This document shows, piece by piece, positions 26,825-36,555 of a stretch of 56,451 nt of DNA (the stretch's first letter is position 1; every line of letters begins with the position of its first letter). The stretch is from Candidatus Zhuqueibacterota bacterium (GTDB lineage: Bacteria; Zhuqueibacterota; QNDG01; JABMRT01). The translations under genes were made by a program, and so were the position numbers. The DNA is taken from contig JABMRT010000074.1 in the NCBI GenBank assembly GCA_013202295.1, positions 1 through 56,451 of the forward strand. The letters are read 5' to 3'. The notes under the pieces were generated by a model. The model did no database searches. It saw only the letters and a list, made by a program, of their open reading frames with translations, and was not told the origin of the DNA.

Positions 26825-29074
26825 ATGAGTGATGCGCAAAATCCTCCAAAATATTTAAATAAAAATAGTCCGATTGATGAACGAGTTGATGATCTGTTAA
26901 AACAAATGTCGCTTGAGGAAAAAGTTTATCAGATGGTTGGTTATGGTGATTTTATAAATGTCGATATATTCATCGTTGAAGAAGGACGCTATGGGTATCC
27001 TCGCATGGAAGAGGCGCTTTTTCATGGGATTTTGGATAATGGAGAATTCTCCTTTAAAAAGGCAACGAAGGCGATTGGAAAAGGTCTGGGTCAACTGAGC
27101 ACCATCGGGAGATATTGCACACCCCAAAAGGGGGCAGAACGAGCCAATGCGATTCAAAAATTTGCCATCGAAGAAACGCGGCTTGGCATTCCAATTATCA
27201 TTCATGATGAATGTCTTCATGGGTTGATGGCCATCCATGCCACGAGCTTTCCGCAGGCCATTGCTTTGGCGAGTACATGGGATGATGAACTTATGCAAGA
27301 GATCGCAGTCGCCATTGGTAAAGAAACAAGGAGCAGGGGAATTCATCATTGTCTCTCTCCGACCATCAATATTGCCAGAGATCCAAGATGTGGAAGAACC
27401 GAGGAAACTTATGGTGAAGATCCGTTCCTGTGTTCACGTATGGCTGTCGCCTATGTGAAGGGTGTTCAAGGGGAAGGTGTTGCGTGCACACCCAAACATT
27501 TTGTTGCGAATTTTGTGGGGATAGGCGGCAGAGACAGTAATGAAATTGAACTTTCTGAAAGAAACTTAAGAGACATCTATTTCCCGGCGTTTAAAGCCTG
27601 TGTACAAGAAGCCGACGCACTTTCAATTATGGCTGCATATAATTCTTTGGATGGAATTCCCTGTTCCTCGAATAAGTGGCTTTTAACGGATGTATTACGA
27701 AAGGAATGGGGATTTAAGGGTGTTGTGGTGTCGGATTATTTTTCTGTTTTAGGTCTATATGATAAACATAGAACTGGTCAGGACAAAGGAGATGCAGCGA
27801 AGCAGGCAGTGGAAGCAGGGCTGGATATAGAACTTCCACATCCGGATTGTTATCTTGAGCTTGTCGATCTTGTTGAAAATGGAAAGATGTCCATAGATTC
27901 CATAGATGATTGTGTGAAAAGAATTCTGTGGTTCAAGTTTAAATTGGGACTTTTTGATAATCCTTATGTCAATCCTGAAGATGCAAAAAAAATAAATGAC
28001 TGCAAGGAGCATCGCGCATTGGCATTAAAAGTCGCTCAGAAATCCATCGTTCTGCTGAAGAATAATCAGGGTCTTTTGCCATTAAATAAGGATATCCGAT
28101 CAATTGCTGTGATCGGCCCCAATGCAGATGAAGAGCGTCTCGGAGGATACAGTGGAAAAGAAATCAAGATTGTTACTCCATTAGAAGGCATCCAAAATCG
28201 GGCTCCCGAGAATGTTTCTATCCAATTCGCTCAGGGGTGTGATGTTTTGGATGACTCCCAAAATGGGTTTAAAAAAGCAGTCGATATTGCAAAAGCTGCT
28301 GATGTGGCTTTGTTGTTTATGGGCAATTCCGTAATGACAGAGGGAGAAAGCAGAGACCGGAGCAATCTTGATCTGCCGGGTGTTCAGGAAACGCTTATTC
28401 AGGAAATAATTGAAACGGGAACACCGGTGATTGTCGTGCTGATTAGTGGGAGTGTGATTACTATGGGGAAATGGGTGAATGATGTCCGGGCAATTATTGA
28501 GGCATGGTATCCAGGCGAAGAAGGCGGAAATGCGATTGCTGATGTTCTGTTTGGCCATACCAATCCCGGCGGACGATTGCCAATCACGTGCGCAAAGACC
28601 ATAGGGCAATTGCCCTTGTATTACAATTACAAACCGTCAGGCAGGGATGATGATTATATGGATCTGCGGGGAGAGCAAACGCAGTTTCCGTTTGGATACG
28701 GACTTTCCTATACCACCTTTGAATTCAGCATTCCAAAGCTTCAAAAAACCAGCATTAAAAAAGATGAATCCACCTCTATCAGTGTGGATGTAACCAACAC
28801 AGGAAAGATGGCCGGCGATGAAGTGGTGCAGATGTACATCAGAGACAAAGTCAGTTCGATTGTACGTCCCGTTAAAGAATTGAAGGGATTTAAACGCGTC
28901 TCACTTCAGCCGGGTGAAATGCAAACTGTCACATTGGATATCAATCCGGAAAAATTGGCTTTTTATAATATGGATATGGAATTTGTTGTTGAACCTGGTG
29001 AGTTTGAGATTATGGTGGGCAATTCTTCAGATGATAAAGATTTGGAAACTGTAGTTCTGACTGTCATAGGATAA
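26825..29074 (+). CDS. GH3 beta-glucosidase / beta-xylosidase, cytoplasmic
   Basis: The ATG at 26825 follows AAAGGTGA by 7 bases. The 749-aa protein lacks a signal peptide. Domains: GH3 barrel (~15-360) with KHFVANF, SIMAAYNSLDG and nucleophile Asp304 in VVVSDYFSV; GH3 C-terminal alpha/beta sandwich (~390-610, with KSIVLLKNNQGLLPL and WYPGEEGGNAIADVLFG); and an FnIII-like domain (~650-745). This is the standard architecture of beta-glucosidases and beta-xylosidases that release terminal sugars from cello-, xylo- or xyloglucan oligosaccharides. The absence of a leader places it with the GH116 and kinase as an intracellular step. Confidence 0.92.
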   Translation: MSDAQNPPKYLNKNSPIDERVDDLLKQMSLEEKVYQMVGYGDFINVDIFIVEEGRYGYPRMEEALFHGILDNGEFSFKKATKAIGKGLGQLSTIGRYCTPQKGAERANAIQKFAIEETRLGIPIIIHDECLHGLMAIHATSFPQAIALASTWDDELMQEIAVAIGKETRSRGIHHCLSPTINIARDPRCGRTEETYGEDPFLCSRMAVAYVKGVQGEGVACTPKHFVANFVGIGGRDSNEIELSERNLRDIYFPAFKACVQEADALSIMAAYNSLDGIPCSSNKWLLTDVLRKEWGFKGVVVSDYFSVLGLYDKHRTGQDKGDAAKQAVEAGLDIELPHPDCYLELVDLVENGKMSIDSIDDCVKRILWFKFKLGLFDNPYVNPEDAKKINDCKEHRALALKVAQKSIVLLKNNQGLLPLNKDIRSIAVIGPNADEERLGGYSGKEIKIVTPLEGIQNRAPENVSIQFAQGCDVLDDSQNGFKKAVDIAKAADVALLFMGNSVMTEGESRDRSNLDLPGVQETLIQEIIETGTPVIVVLISGSVITMGKWVNDVRAIIEAWYPGEEGGNAIADVLFGHTNPGGRLPITCAKTIGQLPLYYNYKPSGRDDDYMDLRGEQTQFPFGYGLSYTTFEFSIPKLQKTSIKKDESTSISVDVTNTGKMAGDEVVQMYIRDKVSSIVRPVKELKGFKRVSLQPGEMQTVTLDINPEKLAFYNMDMEFVVEPGEFEIMVGNSSDDKDLETVVLTVIG

Positions 29075-29108
29075 TCCCATATAATTTCTATATGTATTGG
29101 TGATATTC

Positions 29109-29705
29109 ATGAATATGCGAATCCAATCAGTAGTATTATTGTTTTTACTGACAACCGTATTCGCTCATGGTAAAGAGAATTTTATAATCCTGGCTGGTAT
29201 GAATTGGGCACGATATGAGAGTACAGACTATTTAATTGGTGCCACTCATCAATATCATAGACGGATTGGGTACCAGGTCTCATTACTTAAAGAATTTTCT
29301 CTTAATAAGTATTATTCCACCAGATTTAAAATTGAATATTCACGAAGGGTAATTCAGCATGATATAACATATTGTATGCCTGATGCGCCAATAATGATTG
29401 AAGTTGAATTTGTTCATTTTATAACGTTGGCACATTCAAATAAATTCATCCCAATTTCCAATATTCCCACTGCTTATATTGTTTTAGAGCCAAGAATGGA
29501 TTATATCGCTAAAAGTGATTTTGCATTAAAGACAGAATTAATATGGGGTGTAAATTCAGGTTTTGGATTTGAATTCTGGAATGTAGGCAATCATTCACTT
29601 CTTCTTGAAGCGTTGTATGAATATAATCTTTCTTCGACTTCCTTTTGGGGTGATCAGCCTGTCAATGGAAATTCAATAGAAGTCTTGTTTGGTTTTCAAT
29701 TTTAA
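29109..29705 (+). CDS. Small secreted beta-barrel-like protein, unknown function
   Basis: About 198 aa with a Sec signal (cut near VFAHG). The mature part shows alternating strands with many aromatic residues and ends in VLFGFQF, a terminal Phe like that of outer-membrane beta-barrels recognised by BAM. GATHQYHRRIGYQVSLL and FGFEFWNVGNHSLLLEALYEY look like strand-turn-strand units. No family is recognised; a small porin-like or opacity-type barrel is the best guess. Start choice between 29109 and 29115 is open. Base composition is AT-richer than the flanking enzyme genes. Confidence 0.6.
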   Translation: MNMRIQSVVLLFLLTTVFAHGKENFIILAGMNWARYESTDYLIGATHQYHRRIGYQVSLLKEFSLNKYYSTRFKIEYSRRVIQHDITYCMPDAPIMIEVEFVHFITLAHSNKFIPISNIPTAYIVLEPRMDYIAKSDFALKTELIWGVNSGFGFEFWNVGNHSLLLEALYEYNLSSTSFWGDQPVNGNSIEVLFGFQF

Positions 29706-29858
29706 GGATATAGTAAATTTCAACCATCTGTTTAATTGTTTTAGTGTTTTAATGTAACATCGTTGTTGGTTTATGAAACATCAATACCATGCATTTCAGG
29801 GATTTTCTTCTTATTATTCAATATTGGATGGAATAAATAAAAATATGAGGATAGTAAA

Positions 29859-32705
29859 ATGAAACGTTTCGTACTTTTAACTATTGTGACTTCTTTGCTG
29901 GTTCTTGCAGGATCTGTATCCGCTTTTATTCAAGAGGAAGATGGTGTGCTGATTCCTCTTGAAAAGAAGAATTTGACCGATCCGGCTCAAATTAAAATCC
30001 AAGTATGTGCCGAAGATATCATTAGGGTGATTGCCACCCCCGGAAAAATTATATCCTCACGGCCGAGTTTGATGATTGAAAAGTCCGAATGGTCCAAAGC
30101 AAAGTTTCTTATCACTGAAGAGGGCGAACATCTGGTTGTGACGACATCCAAGGTTCGGGTGAAAGTGCATCAGAAAACGGGTGCAGTCGCCTTTTATAAT
30201 CTCAAAGATGAACTCCTCCTGCAGGAAAAGTCGGAGGGCGGCAAATTGATTTCGCGTGCTGAAGTGATGGGCGAAGAGACGTATCATATTCAGCAGCTGT
30301 TCGAATCCCCGCAAGATGAAGCCTTTTACGGACTGGGTCAGCATCAGAATGGTGTGATGAATTACAAAGGGCATGATGTCGATCTGTGGCAGTACAATAT
30401 CGTGGCAGTTGTCCCTTTCCTCGTGTCCAATAAAAATTATGGAATTCTCTGGGATAATAACTCCCGTACCAAATTCGGAGACATCCGTGATTTTCAATCT
30501 CTCACTAATTTTAAGATGATTGATGCAGAAGGCAACGAAGGTGGACTCACTGCCGAATATTATAAGGATTCCGAATTCACTGAACTGGCCTTATCCCGTC
30601 TGGAATCCCGAATCGAGCATGAGTTTCTGGATGTGAATGATCCTTATCCTGATGGATTTCGAAGGAACATGCCCGCAATTCGCTGGAAAGGTTCCATAGA
30701 AGCTACTGAATCGGGAATCCATAAATTCCGTCTCTATTGCTCCGGATACACCAAGATGTGGCTAAATGGTGAACTCATCGTAGATAACTGGCGACAGAAC
30801 TGGCTGCCCTGGACCCATCTTCCCAAAATTAAATTGGAAAAAGGGGAGAAGGCTGAGATTCAGATTGACTGGGTGCACACGGGCGGCTATATCGGCCTGA
30901 AATGTCTCTCTCCACAGCATGAGATCTATGATGAATATGTTTCTCTCTGGTCGGAAGTGGCCGATCAGATTGACTATTATTTCATCGCTGGTGATACTCC
31001 CGATCAGGTGATACAGGGATATCGAAAGGCGACAGGTCAGGTGCCGCTGATGCCCAAATGGGCCTTAGGATTCTGGCAGTGCCGCGAACGTTATCAAAGC
31101 CAAGAGCAGTTGTTGGATGTGGTGAAAGAGTTTCGCAAACGGAATATCCCGCTCGATAATATAGTGCAGGACTGGTTCTACTGGCCGGAGGACAAGTGGG
31201 GCAGTCATGATTTCGACGCAAGCCGGTTTCCTGATCCCACTGCAATGGTGAATACACTCCACGATGAACTCAATACACATATTATGATCTCGGTTTGGCC
31301 CAAGTTTTATGTGGGTACCAAACATTATGATGAAATGAATGAGCTTGGCTTTCTCTATAAACGTAACATTGAGAAGAAAGAACGGGATTGGGTCGGCCCC
31401 GGGTATGTGTCCACATTCTATGATCCCTACAGCCAGACTTCCAGGGACTTGTTCTGGAAGCAAATCAATACAAAACTGTTCAGCAAGGGGATTGACGCAT
31501 GGTGGCTTGACGCGACAGAACCGGACATTCATTCCAACCTTTCCCGTCCTGAAACCCGGCTGCGCTTGGGTCCCACGGCTCTGGGTACTTTCGCCCGTTA
31601 CCTGAATACATATTCTCTGATGAACGCCAAGGGCATTTATGAGAATCAGCGGCTGGTTAATCCTGATCAACGCGTGTTTATTCTCACGCGTTCCGCATTT
31701 GCCGGTCAGCAACGATACTCCGCAGTTACCTGGAGCGGAGATATTGCTACACGATGGTTTGATTTGAAGATTCAAATCCCCTCCGGTCTCAACTTCTGTT
31801 TGTCTGGTATTCCGTACTGGACCACAGACATTGGCGGATTTGCGGTGGAGCCACGCTTCGAACGAAATGTCAAACCTGAAGACATGGAAGAATGGCGCGA
31901 ATTGAACACACGTTGGTTTCAGTATGGCACATTCTGCCCCATCTTCCGGGTACATGGCCAGTTCCCTTGTCGCGAGATGTTTAACATCGCGCCGGATGAC
32001 CATCCAGCTTATCAAACCATGCTGGCCTATGATAAACTGCGCTATCGCTTGATGCCTTATATTTATTCCGTTGCCGAAGACGTGACCCACGGGGGGTATA
32101 CTCTAATGCGCGCTCTGGTGATGGATTTTTGGAAGGATTCCAATGTTTTCAATATCGATGATCAGTTTATGTTCGGGCCGTCTCTCATGATTAATCCGGT
32201 CACGGATTATAAGGCGAGATCGCGTGAGGTTTACCTTCCTGAAGGAAGTGGCTGGTACGCTTTGAAATCCGGTATTTATTCAAAAGGGGGACAAACCCTT
32301 GAAGCGGATGCACCATATGAAGACATTCCAATCTTTGTGAAAGAAGGATCCATCCTGCCGTTTGGTCCGGCCTTAAAATACACGGATGAGAAACCGGCTG
32401 ATCCCATTCGTCTGATGATCTATACAGGCAAGGATGCAGAATTCACCTTATATGAAGATGAGGGTGTGAATTACAATTATGAGGATGGTGCATTCTCCAG
32501 GATTTCAATTCAATACAGTGAAGATGATGCGACTTTGACCTTCGAGGATCGAGAGGGGGAATATCCTGGGATGTTAAAATCTCGCACTTTCGAAATTGTG
32601 TGGGTAGGCAAGGAAAATCCGGTTGTGCTGGCTCTTGATTCGCAGCTCGTAGAGAGTGTTCAGTATTCGGGAATTGAGATTAATATTAAAAGGAATAAGG
32701 AATAG
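29859..32705 (+). CDS. GH31 alpha-xylosidase with inserted PA14 domain
   Basis: A 948-aa protein with a Sec signal (cut after SVSA). Layout: N-terminal GH31 beta-domain (~30-225), a PA14 domain (~229-350, GLTAEYYKD to WVHTGGYIGLKCLSP), the catalytic barrel (~395-735) with nucleophile Asp551 in WWLDATEPD and acid/base Asp628 in TWSGDIATRW, then C-terminal beta-domains. A PA14 insert at this point is the pattern of the xyloglucan alpha-xylosidases, which remove alpha-1,6-xylose from the non-reducing end of xyloglucan oligosaccharides. Followed at 58 bp by a GH35 enzyme, an arrangement seen in xyloglucan loci, so xyloglucan is the probable substrate. RBS GAGGAT upstream. Confidence 0.92.
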   Translation: MKRFVLLTIVTSLLVLAGSVSAFIQEEDGVLIPLEKKNLTDPAQIKIQVCAEDIIRVIATPGKIISSRPSLMIEKSEWSKAKFLITEEGEHLVVTTSKVRVKVHQKTGAVAFYNLKDELLLQEKSEGGKLISRAEVMGEETYHIQQLFESPQDEAFYGLGQHQNGVMNYKGHDVDLWQYNIVAVVPFLVSNKNYGILWDNNSRTKFGDIRDFQSLTNFKMIDAEGNEGGLTAEYYKDSEFTELALSRLESRIEHEFLDVNDPYPDGFRRNMPAIRWKGSIEATESGIHKFRLYCSGYTKMWLNGELIVDNWRQNWLPWTHLPKIKLEKGEKAEIQIDWVHTGGYIGLKCLSPQHEIYDEYVSLWSEVADQIDYYFIAGDTPDQVIQGYRKATGQVPLMPKWALGFWQCRERYQSQEQLLDVVKEFRKRNIPLDNIVQDWFYWPEDKWGSHDFDASRFPDPTAMVNTLHDELNTHIMISVWPKFYVGTKHYDEMNELGFLYKRNIEKKERDWVGPGYVSTFYDPYSQTSRDLFWKQINTKLFSKGIDAWWLDATEPDIHSNLSRPETRLRLGPTALGTFARYLNTYSLMNAKGIYENQRLVNPDQRVFILTRSAFAGQQRYSAVTWSGDIATRWFDLKIQIPSGLNFCLSGIPYWTTDIGGFAVEPRFERNVKPEDMEEWRELNTRWFQYGTFCPIFRVHGQFPCREMFNIAPDDHPAYQTMLAYDKLRYRLMPYIYSVAEDVTHGGYTLMRALVMDFWKDSNVFNIDDQFMFGPSLMINPVTDYKARSREVYLPEGSGWYALKSGIYSKGGQTLEADAPYEDIPIFVKEGSILPFGPALKYTDEKPADPIRLMIYTGKDAEFTLYEDEGVNYNYEDGAFSRISIQYSEDDATLTFEDREGEYPGMLKSRTFEIVWVGKENPVVLALDSQLVESVQYSGIEINIKRNKE

Positions 32706-32763
32706 AACGGTCAACAGAACCAGTGCAAATCATTCCACATTATGGGATAAAGGAGATGCGAAG

Positions 32764-34401
32764 ATGAAGTTCCATTTAAAATGGATTTACATTATTATGC
32801 TAGTTGCACTGATACATTCTGTTTCACTTCTTGCTGGGTCCAACGAGATCCCCCATCTTCGCAAGCAGGGCACAGCCACACAGCTCATTGTAGGTGGCAA
32901 ACCATTTCTGATGATAGGCGGTGAGCTTGGAAATTCCAGTGCTTCCAGCATGGCCACCATGGAGCCGATCTGGCCCAAACTCCAAAAACTGCACCTAAAC
33001 ACCCTCCTTGCACCCGTTTACTGGGAATTGATCGAACCTGAAAAAAATACATTTGATTTTAGCTTGGTCGATCAACTAATACAGCAGGCACGTGCATATG
33101 ATTTAAAGCTTGTGCTGCTCTGGTTCGGAAGCTGGAAGAACAGCATGTCCTGTTACGCGCCCTATTGGGTGAAGGCGGATCAGGAACGTTTTCCTCGTGC
33201 TATGACTAAAGAGGGCAAGGGAAAGGAAATCCTCTCCTGCTTCAGTGAAGCAAATATGGAGGCTGATAAAGATGCATTTGTCCAGCTGATGAAACATATC
33301 CGAGGGCTGGACGAAAAGGAACAAACTGTCATCATGGTGCAGGTCGAGAACGAGATCGGCATGATCCCGGATTCCCGTGACCGATCCGAAATCGCGGATG
33401 AGTTATATACTAAGCCTGTCCCGAAACCTTTACTGGATTATCTTGCTGCAAATAAAGATGCTCTCATCCCTGAATTCCACGACGTATGGCAGAAGACAGG
33501 ATTCCGACAAACGGGAACCTGGGAAGAGGTGTTTGGAGAGGGTGTTCATACGGACGAGTTGTTCATGGCCTGGTATTATGCCAGGTATGTGGAATCGGTT
33601 GCCAGCGCGGGAAAGGCGGAGTATCCTTTACCTATGTATGTAAATGCTGCCCTCATCCGGCCAGGATACCTGCCGGGGCAATATCCGAGTGCGGGGCCTT
33701 TGCCGCATCTTATGGATATCTGGCGGGCGGGAGCTCCCTCCATTGATTTTATCTCACCGGATATCTATTTCCCGAATTTTGCTGAGTGGTGCCAAAAGTA
33801 TCACCGGAATAGAAATCCACTTTTCATTCCCGAAGCCGGTCGAAATGAAATGGCGGCTGTGAATGTATATTATGCACTGGGTCAGCATGATGCCCTGGGA
33901 TACTCGCCGTTTTCTATTGAATCCACAGATAATCCACTCAAGGATCCTATCGGTAAAAGCTACACGGTCATTTCACAGTTGTCCGATTTGATCCTCCAAA
34001 ATCAGGGTAATGAAACCATGCGTGGCGTGCTGGTGGATGAAGAAAATCCAGAAGCTCGTGTTTCTCTGGGAGATTACACCTTTGTCTGTACACATGAATA
34101 TACCAGTAAGTGGACAGCTCGTGCTCCAGGAGAAGGTTGGCCGAGAAAAGGATGCCTGATTATTTCCACCGCTCCGGATGAATATACCATTGCCGGAAGT
34201 GGAGTAATTGTGACGTTTGAATCCGCTCAGCCGGATGCATTTATCGTGGGGATTGGTTCCATCGATGAAGGTAAATTTGTGAATGGTCAATGGAATCCAG
34301 GCCTTAGAATGAACGGTGACCAAAGCCATCAGGGCAGGAACATGCGATTGTCACATTGGGAGCATGGAATCCAGCGGATCAAGTTGTATCGCTATCAGTA
34401 A
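32764..34401 (+). CDS. GH35 beta-galactosidase (DUF5597-containing type)
   Basis: The start at 32764 follows AAGGAGATG closely and gives a signal peptide (cut near SLLAG); longer readings overlap GH31. The GH35 barrel has acid/base Glu197 in QVENEIG and nucleophile Glu357 in FIPEAGRNE. The C-terminal region (~400-545, including a FVCTHEYTSKWTARAPGEGW stretch) corresponds to the DUF5597 domain of this GH35 branch, which contains xyloglucan-active beta-galactosidases. It should remove galactose capping xylosyl branches, making chains accessible to the GH31. Length, 545 aa, is typical. Confidence 0.9.
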   Translation: MKFHLKWIYIIMLVALIHSVSLLAGSNEIPHLRKQGTATQLIVGGKPFLMIGGELGNSSASSMATMEPIWPKLQKLHLNTLLAPVYWELIEPEKNTFDFSLVDQLIQQARAYDLKLVLLWFGSWKNSMSCYAPYWVKADQERFPRAMTKEGKGKEILSCFSEANMEADKDAFVQLMKHIRGLDEKEQTVIMVQVENEIGMIPDSRDRSEIADELYTKPVPKPLLDYLAANKDALIPEFHDVWQKTGFRQTGTWEEVFGEGVHTDELFMAWYYARYVESVASAGKAEYPLPMYVNAALIRPGYLPGQYPSAGPLPHLMDIWRAGAPSIDFISPDIYFPNFAEWCQKYHRNRNPLFIPEAGRNEMAAVNVYYALGQHDALGYSPFSIESTDNPLKDPIGKSYTVISQLSDLILQNQGNETMRGVLVDEENPEARVSLGDYTFVCTHEYTSKWTARAPGEGWPRKGCLIISTAPDEYTIAGSGVIVTFESAQPDAFIVGIGSIDEGKFVNGQWNPGLRMNGDQSHQGRNMRLSHWEHGIQRIKLYRYQ

Positions 34402-34519
34402 ATCCTCTATTTATAAATTATTTCATCATGGACATTTTTTACAATTCATGATAAGGAATTCAATCTACTTTTTATATCTTCTTTATATTGCTATATTTTA
34501 TATATAGGAGGTACATTCC

Positions 34520-35584
34520 ATGCCCATGCGAATAAATTTATTTCTGCAATCGCTAATCGCCAGCTTTCTGATTATCGTTTGCACTTCGCTTTTTGCAGGG
34601 GATTCATCTCTCAAACCGGTCTCACCAAATGCATCTCCAGAAGCTGTTAAACTATACGAATATATTCAGAGCATTTCAGGTGAGAAAATACTGGCAGGTC
34701 AGCATCATAATCCTTTACGTGGTACAAGCCGGCTTTCTGTGGTTCACAGACGCACACAGAAATATCCTGCTGTGGTCGGGCATGATTTCGGATTTAGTTA
34801 TCCCGGTTATTGGGATGGTATAAATTACCGCCAGCAAATTATTGATGATGCTATAAGGCGTGATGATGAAGGATTTATTAATACAATCATGTGGCATGCG
34901 GTTGTCCCGACTCTGGATGAACCAGCCACGTTTAGACCAGGTGTGCAGACTGAGCGTTCCGAGAATCATCCCACCGAAGAGCAATGGAAAGAACTGACCA
35001 CTCCGGGCACGCATTTGAATGAACGATGGAAATCCCAAGTGGATGTAGTCGCCTGGTTCCTAAAGCAATTGCAATGGGCGGATGTACCCGTACTGTGGCG
35101 TCCGTATCATGAGATGAACGGTAAATGGTTCTGGTGGGGTGGCAGGCCTGGCCCGGATGGATATCAGAAATTGTGGCGCATGCTGTATGATCGCTTTGTC
35201 AATTTTCATGGATTGAATAATCTGATTTGGGTGTTTAATTGCAATGAAGTGAAGGAGAATGTCGGGGAGTACAAACTTTTTTATCCTGGAGATGATGTGG
35301 TCGATATCCTTGCAACGGATGTCTATTCAGAGGGATACAATCAGATGAATTATGATTTACTGAACGAGCTGGCAGGAGACAAACCCATTGCCGTGGGTGA
35401 GTGTGGATCGCCACCTTCCGATTCTCTACTGGTTGCTCAACCTCGCTGGGCCTGGTTTATGCGATGGGGCGATCCAGGACGGGGAGATCGTGATATTTAT
35501 CAGAGTGAACATGTGATTACTCTATATGATCTACCATGGGCACATATTAAGGATCCGAAAATTCATTATCCGATTCTGAGATAA
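34520..35584 (+). CDS. GH26 beta-mannanase
   Basis: A 354-aa secreted protein (signal to about SLFAG) with RBS GGAGGT 7 bases before the ATG. GH26 markers: ILAGQHHN at the front, MWHAVVP, acid/base Glu198 in WRPYHEMNGKWFWWG and nucleophile Glu294 in AVGECGSPP. It should cut beta-1,4-mannan or glucomannan (a few GH26 enzymes act on mixed-linkage glucan or xylan). No binding module or T9SS tail. It supports a mannan-degradation branch together with GH5 and GH27. Confidence 0.92.
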   Translation: MPMRINLFLQSLIASFLIIVCTSLFAGDSSLKPVSPNASPEAVKLYEYIQSISGEKILAGQHHNPLRGTSRLSVVHRRTQKYPAVVGHDFGFSYPGYWDGINYRQQIIDDAIRRDDEGFINTIMWHAVVPTLDEPATFRPGVQTERSENHPTEEQWKELTTPGTHLNERWKSQVDVVAWFLKQLQWADVPVLWRPYHEMNGKWFWWGGRPGPDGYQKLWRMLYDRFVNFHGLNNLIWVFNCNEVKENVGEYKLFYPGDDVVDILATDVYSEGYNQMNYDLLNELAGDKPIAVGECGSPPSDSLLVAQPRWAWFMRWGDPGRGDRDIYQSEHVITLYDLPWAHIKDPKIHYPILR

Positions 35585-35625
35585 ATTGTGTAAATTAATA
35601 CCTAATCATAAGGGGAGGAAAAAAA

Positions 35626-36513
35626 ATGAAACGTAATATGTTTATGAAACTGATGATGTTGCTTTTTGGTACGGCCGTGATGATGCATCTGGCCTGTATT
35701 AACATGCCTAAGAAATTGGATAATGTCGGATTACAGCTTTGGAGTGTAAGGCAGGCGATGCAGGAAGATTTTAAAGGCACGCTTATTCAAATCGCAGAAG
35801 CCGGCTATGATCAGGTTGAGTTTGCCGGATATTACAATCACAGTCCCGAAGAAATAAAAGCGCTTCTTGATTCGCTGGGTTTGACAGCTCCGGCTGCTCA
35901 TGTAGGTTATAATTTACTTTCTGGTGAGAATCTCCAAAAAACTATAGAAGCCGCGAAAATTATCGGCCATGAATATCTGATTATGCCATCTCTGCCTCCA
36001 GTTCGTCCGCCTCAACCGAGACCACCGCAAGGTGAGAGACGCAGAAGAGAACGGAAACCACTTTCAACTGAGGAAGTGAAAAAGATCGCTGCTATTTTTA
36101 ATGAAGTCGGTCAGGCATGTCATGATGCAGGTCTGAAATTCGCTTATCACAATCATATGCATGAGTTTGTAACGATTGATAGCGCGGATTTTATGTATGA
36201 CATTTTGCTTAATGAAACTGATCCGGCATTGGTCGATTTTGAACTGGATATTGGCTGGGCCGTCGCCGCTGGCGTGGATCCCCTGGCATATTTTGAAAAA
36301 TATCCTGGACGATTCAAATTGTTCCATGTCAAGGATATGGATGAAGAAAACCAATCTGTTGTCGTAGGCAAGGGAACCATCGATTTTGTATCCATCTTTG
36401 CGCAATCCGAGCTGGCTGGTGCGAAATATTATGTTGTTGAATATGAGGGACGTGAAGATCCGATTGCAAGCGTTGCCGAATCTGTATCCTTTTTAAAAAC
36501 ATTGACTTTTTAA
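35626..36513 (+). CDS. Xylose-isomerase-like TIM barrel (sugar isomerase/epimerase family), lipoprotein
   Basis: A 295-aa protein with a strong RBS (GGGGAGG) and a probable lipobox (MHLAC, Cys about 24). The rest is an AP_endonuc_2/xylose-isomerase-like barrel: VGLQLWSVR, EAGYDQVEFAGYY, FAYHNHMHEF, VDFELDIGWA and HVKDMD, with the His/Glu/Asp metal ligands retained. Residues ~126-147 carry an unusual Pro/Arg-rich insert (PPQPRPPQGERRRRERKP). Such secreted isomerase-like proteins are known next to Gfo/Idh/MocA oxidoreductases in loci processing 3-keto sugars, and the next gene is exactly that. The reaction itself is not proven here. Confidence 0.85.
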   Translation: MKRNMFMKLMMLLFGTAVMMHLACINMPKKLDNVGLQLWSVRQAMQEDFKGTLIQIAEAGYDQVEFAGYYNHSPEEIKALLDSLGLTAPAAHVGYNLLSGENLQKTIEAAKIIGHEYLIMPSLPPVRPPQPRPPQGERRRRERKPLSTEEVKKIAAIFNEVGQACHDAGLKFAYHNHMHEFVTIDSADFMYDILLNETDPALVDFELDIGWAVAAGVDPLAYFEKYPGRFKLFHVKDMDEENQSVVVGKGTIDFVSIFAQSELAGAKYYVVEYEGREDPIASVAESVSFLKTLTF

Positions 36514-36555
36514 TTAGACTATATGGTTATGAAAACCTTTGAAAGGGATTGACCC

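Noticed and set aside
31065-32090. Long minus-strand open frame (341 codons)
   Set aside because: It lies fully within the GH31 barrel with intact catalytic motifs on the + strand; no family features on the minus strand.
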